A stretch of 10,256 nucleotides of DNA from an uncultured Oxalobacter sp. (GTDB taxonomy: Bacteria > Pseudomonadota > Gammaproteobacteria > Burkholderiales > Burkholderiaceae_D): positions 1 through 10,256 of the forward strand of contig CALGGD010000126.1 of assembly GCA_937916185.1 (NCBI GenBank), in the 5' to 3' direction. Under the pieces are notes generated by a model. It made no database searches, was not told the DNA's origin, and worked only from the letters and a program-made list of their open reading frames with translations. The position numbers and the translations under genes are program-made. Shown piece by piece: positions 6,964 through 10,256 of the stretch (positions are counted from its first letter, which is position 1; each line of letters begins with the position of its first letter).

Positions 6964-9900
6964 TCATTCAACCTTGATTTCATCGAATGTCGCATTCTGT
7001 TCGAACCCATCTGCGGACTGGACAAGCCCATAGCGGTCGAAATAAGCGATGTCATACCAGTCTTCGTACATCCGGCCTGTCAGATACCTGCCCATGACGT
7101 TGACGACACTGTTATGGTCGCCATGGAAATATGGATAGTTATGGTATTCGACAACGACACCGTTATCCGCTTTCACCCTGCCATTGGTCAGCAGATCCAT
7201 GTTGACCCAATGCCTGTTGCTGTATGAGCCGTCATACCAGTCTCCCAGATTGTTGCCCGGCTGGTTCCTGCGCAGGTCGTTCCATAGGACGATATCCTCG
7301 CCTTCACGCCGTGGTGTCGCCCCAAAGAGGGCGACAGATACCTCGCCGTTGTCAACACGCAGCTTGTCGATTGCATAGGCTTTACTGATATGCAGGTTGC
7401 CTTCATCGACATGGATGTTGCCATTGACTGTCCAGATATTCTGGATGACAGCACCGGTATCCGAATTGAGGCTGCTGATATTGAAGTCTCTCATCGGCTG
7501 GTCTGCCGCAGCACCCTGGGTTGCGAGCGTCAATGGTGAAGAACCCTCTGCTTTCCTGACAGTATCCACATTGACATAATTGCCACCCAAGACAACATCC
7601 GGTTCACCGGTTCCATTGGCGTTGCCGTTCGCATTGGCGGTGACAGTACCGATATGGGACGCATCAGTGTTGTTGCCACCCAAGGCAATGACCTTGTTGC
7701 CGGTGAGGGTATCGATGTTCATATCCCCGTTGGTGGTTTCAACATCCGCCAGATTGCCAGCCACGATGTTGTCAACGGCGATATTGCCAGTGCCATTGTT
7801 CTTGACTACAGCATCATGGCCTGCTGTGATATCGGCCGCTTGGATATTGCCTTTTTCGTTGACAGTGAGGACAACGTCCTGCCCCGCATCGACATTACCG
7901 GCAACCGTGATGTCACCGTTGTCTGTCGCTGCCACCATGCTGCCTGCCAGGTCTATGTCAGAATCCAGATAGACTGAACCGTTCTGATGGGTCTCAGCCA
8001 GAAGGTCTTCCGCCGCCCTGACATTGCCCGCTACATGGATATCACCATTGGTTGAATCAAGCGTGATGTCCTTGCCAGAATCCAAGACACCATCTATCTC
8101 AATGTTCCTCTGACCTTCACTGTAGTTGTCGGATGCCGCCGTGACAGCAATGTCTCCTTTCTCTGTCTTGACGTCACCGCTGACCTTGATGGTACCCAGG
8201 TTGGTGGCGAGACCAACATTTTCTCCAGCAGTGATGTCACCTGCAACGGTGATATCGCCTTCATCGACCGTTGCCGAAACATCACCACCAGCTGCCACAT
8301 TGCCGTCTATCTGGATGTTGCCACTGCCTTCTACAGCCGCCTCAACCTCACTGGCTGCCTTGATGCCGCCTTTCGTGGTGATGTCGCCATTGACGGCGGT
8401 AAGGCTGATATCGTTCGCTGAATCCAGGCTGCCGTTGACGGTGATGTTGCCATCCTCATCATTCGGTTCATTGTCAGCAGCGCTCAGGACGATATCACCG
8501 AATGTTGTCGTCACATCCCCATCCATCAAAACACTGCCTTGTCCTGCGGATGCGGCCACATCACCTGTTGCAGTAATGTTTCCGGATACGGTGATATCGC
8601 CTTCGCCGGTCGTGGCACGCACTTCATTTCCAGCATTGATATTCCCGGCAAAATTGACATCACCCTTATCCGTGGTTGCCGTCACATTGCCTCCAACATC
8701 AACATCCCTGTCAAAGACAATGTCACCTTGGTCATGTGTCAAGGCATTCAAGTCTTCTTGGGCAGTGATGGCATCGGTGATATGGATGTCTCCGTTTGTT
8801 GCTTCCAAGGTGGCATTCCTGCCGGAAACAACCTGACCATTGCCCTCAATGATGATATTCCTGCCATCATCGCCTGACGTATATTCGGACGATGCCGCTG
8901 AAATCAGGATATCACCTTCTTCTGTCGAGGTCTTGCCCTTGATACGGACCTCGCCAAGACCTGTTTTCAGGGTGGCATCCTGGACAGCGGAAACCGTATC
9001 GACATCCGGTCCATTATTGCCGATGGTGATATCGCCTTCACCGGTTTCAACCAGGACACTGCCTTTTCCTGCCCTGACAGACTTCACGATATCAACATCT
9101 CCCTTGGCAGTTTCGATATTGACTTCAGTCCCCTGGATTCTGCCACCGGTACCTGTTTCCTCATCGCCTATGATGATATCCCCAGACTCAACAGCCATCA
9201 GGTCAACATAGCCATCTGATGTGATGTCCTCACCGACATGGATATCACCTGTATGGGTTGCGATGGACACAGCCTCACCGGCTTTGATGGAACCGCCGAC
9301 ATCGACATCACCTGTATCAGTCATGACCATCACCTTGCCATCGACATTGACATTGCTGTCAAAAAGGATGCTGCCTTGGTTATGCACCTCAGCATTGAGA
9401 TCATGTTTTGCAGAGATATCATCCGTGACATGGATATCGCCGTTGGTGGCTTCCAGTGTGATGCTTCTGCCAGATTCAATCTTGCCATCATCCTCAATGA
9501 TGATGTTCATACCATCTTCACCAGCCTTGTATTCAGAAGATGCCGCTGAAATGGAGATGTCGCCTTCAGATGTCGAGGTCTTGCCCTTGACCAGCACCCT
9601 GCCAAGGTCTGTCGCCAAGGTGATGTTTTCCTTCGCGGAAAGCGTATCAGCATCCTTGCTGCTTCCGATGACAATATCACCGACGCCCACATGGGCATTG
9701 ATATCACCGTCTGAAGCAGTGATGGTCTTCGCAATGTCAATTGCCACAGGGTCTGCACTGCCATCTGCAACCGTGCTGACGTCCAAGTTGACATCGGAAC
9801 CGCTGATGTCACCACCAACCTTGATGCTGCCTGTACCGACTGTCATGGCAACTGCTTCACCGGCTTCGACAGAATCATTGACCTCGATATTGCCTTTGTC

Positions 9901-10256
9901 GGTTCCTGCCGTGATATTGCCGCCTGCTTTGATGCCTTCATCGAAATAGACACCGCCCTGCCGATGTACTGCAACATTCAGGTCGACACCTGACTTGACA
10001 TCATCCGTGATATGGATGTCACCATTGGTTGCATCCAGATTGATGTCACCAACCTTGGTGATGAGTGCACCATTTTCGCTTATAACGATGTTTCCGCCTT
10101 CCGCGCCGCCCTTATATTCAGATGATGCGGCAGAAATAGTGATGCTGCCATTTTCAGAAGCCGTTGTGCCGTTCACTTCGACTTTACCCAGCGCGGTCAC
10201 CAGGTTGATGTCTTCGGTCGCAGAAACGGTTGTTGCCGCAGTGTCTTCACCAATAG
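6964..10256 (-). CDS. Giant filamentous-haemagglutinin-like beta-helix adhesin, C-terminal part (5' partial)
   Basis: The frame stays open to the window edge and the repeat homology continues through it, so this is the C-terminal 1096 residues of a larger protein. The GTG at 10200 is internal and is used below as residue 1. The sequence is built of Gly-Asp-Ile/Val rungs of about 20-25 residues (GDITVAGDITAGE, TNGDIHVTD), typical of right-handed beta-helix passenger domains of secreted adhesins. There is no cysteine in the visible part, and Asp, Gly and Asn dominate. Five super-repeats fill residues -3 to 774. Looser rungs follow to about 880, then a non-repetitive end with all five tryptophans (923, 973, 988, 998, 1048). 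No C-terminal autotransporter barrel is recognisable, so two-partner (type Vb) export is likelier than classical autotransport, but the N-terminus that would decide this is outside. The IWTVNGNIHVDEGNLHIS...LFGATPRREGEDIVLWND segment reminds me of LktA-type filamentous adhesins; this is recollection, not a search. Expected role: surface attachment. Confidence 0.85.
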   Translation of the reverse strand, partial: IGEDTAATTVSATEDINLVTALGKVEVNGTTASENGSITISAASSEYKGGAEGGNIVISENGALITKVGDINLDATNGDIHITDDVKSGVDLNVAVHRQGGVYFDEGIKAGGNITAGTDKGNIEVNDSVEAGEAVAMTVGTGSIKVGGDISGSDVNLDVSTVADGSADPVAIDIAKTITASDGDINAHVGVGDIVIGSSKDADTLSAKENITLATDLGRVLVKGKTSTSEGDISISAASSEYKAGEDGMNIIIEDDGKIESGRSITLEATNGDIHVTDDISAKHDLNAEVHNQGSILFDSNVNVDGKVMVMTDTGDVDVGGSIKAGEAVSIATHTGDIHVGEDITSDGYVDLMAVESGDIIIGDEETGTGGRIQGTEVNIETAKGDVDIVKSVRAGKGSVLVETGEGDITIGNNGPDVDTVSAVQDATLKTGLGEVRIKGKTSTEEGDILISAASSEYTSGDDGRNIIIEGNGQVVSGRNATLEATNGDIHITDAITAQEDLNALTHDQGDIVFDRDVDVGGNVTATTDKGDVNFAGNINAGNEVRATTGEGDITVSGNITATGDVAASAGQGSVLMDGDVTTTFGDIVLSAADNEPNDEDGNITVNGSLDSANDISLTAVNGDITTKGGIKAASEVEAAVEGSGNIQIDGNVAAGGDVSATVDEGDITVAGDITAGENVGLATNLGTIKVSGDVKTEKGDIAVTAASDNYSEGQRNIEIDGVLDSGKDITLDSTNGDIHVAGNVRAAEDLLAETHQNGSVYLDSDIDLAGSMVAATDNGDITVAGNVDAGQDVVLTVNEKGNIQAADITAGHDAVVKNNGTGNIAVDNIVAGNLADVETTNGDMNIDTLTGNKVIALGGNNTDASHIGTVTANANGNANGTGEPDVVLGGNYVNVDTVRKAEGSSPLTLATQGAAADQPMRDFNISSLNSDTGAVIQNIWTVNGNIHVDEGNLHISKAYAIDKLRVDNGEVSVALFGATPRREGEDIVLWNDLRRNQPGNNLGDWYDGSYSNRHWVNMDLLTNGRVKADNGVVVEYHNYPYFHGDHNSVVNVMGRYLTGRMYEDWYDIAYFDRYGLVQSADGFEQNATFDEIKVE
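6967..7440 (-). other. Non-repetitive Trp/Tyr-rich C-terminal segment of the adhesin
   Basis: Residues 921-1078, immediately after the rungs end. This segment holds all five tryptophans of the visible protein, two similar motifs (GDWYDGSY near 987 and EDWYDIAYF near 1047) and a run of Tyr, His and Asn (EYHNYPYFHGDHN, 1018-1030). It ends FDEIKVE without the terminal aromatic residue typical of outer-membrane barrels. It could be a folded cap that closes the beta-helix, or a binding tip. Its function is unknown. Confidence 0.55.
7879..8220 (-). repeat. Adhesin super-repeat 5 (short, 114 aa)
   Basis: Residues 661-774, exactly the length of repeat 4. It has the full core order: LATNLGTIKVSGDVKTEKGD, VTAASDNY, DSTNGDIHVAGN, THQNGSVYLDSD, and it ends in GDITVAGNVDAGQ. 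After it the periodic pattern fades into shorter, less regular rungs. Confidence 0.75.
8221..8562 (-). repeat. Adhesin super-repeat 4 (short, 114 aa, most divergent)
   Basis: Residues 547-660. It aligns as QGSVLMDGDVTTTFGDIVLSAADNEP against LGRVLVKGKTSTSEGDISISAASSEY, then AVNGDITTKG for ATNGDIHVTD and GSGNIQIDGNV for NQGSILFDSNV. It has only the core and no extension, and has lost the His of the TNGDIH motif. Confidence 0.72.
8563..8979 (-). repeat. Adhesin super-repeat 3 (139 aa)
   Basis: Residues 408-546. The core is very like that of repeats 1 and 2 (KTGLGEVRIKGKTST, ISAASSEY, EATNGDIHITDA, THDQGDIVFDRD). The long extension is absent; only about 25 extra residues (GEGDITVSGNITATG region) follow the core. 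Confidence 0.78.
8980..9627 (-). repeat. Adhesin super-repeat 2 (long type, 216 aa)
   Basis: Residues 192-407. The core (NITLATDLGRVLVKGKTST, ISAASSEY, EATNGDIHVTDD, VHNQGSILFDSN) is followed by an extension of about 100 residues ending GEGDITIGNNGPDVDTVSA. It is 21 residues longer than super-repeat 1, about one extra beta-helix rung, around DIIIGDEETGTGGRIQG. Confidence 0.8.
9628..10212 (-). repeat. Adhesin super-repeat 1 (long type, 195 aa)
   Basis: Residues -3 to 191. It opens with INLVTALGKVEVNG and contains ISAASSEY, DATNGDIHITDD and VHRQGGVYFDEG, the shared core. An extension of about 80 residues ends ITASDGDINAHVGVGDIVIG and DADTLSA. Its closest relative is super-repeat 2, with which it shares this extension. 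Confidence 0.8.

Noticed and set aside
7580..9949. Several long open frames on the plus strand opposite the adhesin (for example 8126-8836 and 9221-9949)
   Set aside because: They are mirror images of the repetitive, strongly biased adhesin codons (GAT/GAC, GGT, ATC read backwards give proteins rich in Pro, Ser and Thr). They have no family motifs, and the minus-strand frame is continuous.
7879..10212. Adhesin repeats as RTX calcium-binding nonapeptides or as a CRISPR array
   Set aside because: No GGxGxDxUx series is present despite the high Gly/Asp content. The DNA repeats are long, coding and diverged, with no short direct repeats separated by spacers.

Overview
The window looks like chromosomal DNA of a betaproteobacterium of the Burkholderiales. 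I infer a relative of Oxalobacter (Oxalobacteraceae) from the protein sequences, the moderate GC content and the EarP/EF-P pair with Arg32, but no 16S or other decisive marker is present, so the genus is tentative. The first seven complete genes are housekeeping or stress genes. The right-hand third is part of one very large repetitive surface protein gene.

Layout, left to right: (1) The first 25 bases may be the start of a gene leaving the window on the minus strand. (2) An aspartate/aromatic aminotransferase gene (tyrB-like, +) at about 152-1327 meets a yicC-family endoribonuclease gene (-) across a shared bidirectional hairpin terminator (1357-1394). (3) Further right on the minus strand are efp, earP and suhB, transcribed suhB -> earP -> efp. 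A strong terminator (2375-2402) closes efp and separates it from yicC. EarP transfers rhamnose to Arg32 of EF-P, and the EF-P here has Arg at position 32, so enzyme and substrate are encoded side by side. (4) trmJ (+) diverges from suhB and converges on lexA (-), with 4 bases between their stop codons. (5) Upstream of lexA lie two almost abutting LexA boxes, one perfect (6768-6783) and one near-perfect (6751-6766), which predicts autoregulation of the SOS repressor.

(6) From 6964 to the right edge the minus strand encodes the C-terminal 1096 residues of a giant, cysteine-free, Asp/Gly-rich beta-helix adhesin of the filamentous-haemagglutinin kind. The visible part consists of five homologous super-repeats followed by a non-repetitive, Trp/Tyr-rich C-terminal segment. 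Two repeats are long (195 and 216 residues) and three are short (139, 114 and 114). The gene runs off the window, so its N-terminus (signal peptide and secretion domain) cannot be seen.

I see no mobile element, CRISPR array, tRNA, rRNA, phage or defence locus. The most distinctive content is the nested repeat architecture of the adhesin with its C-terminal cap, then the closely packed LexA box pair.
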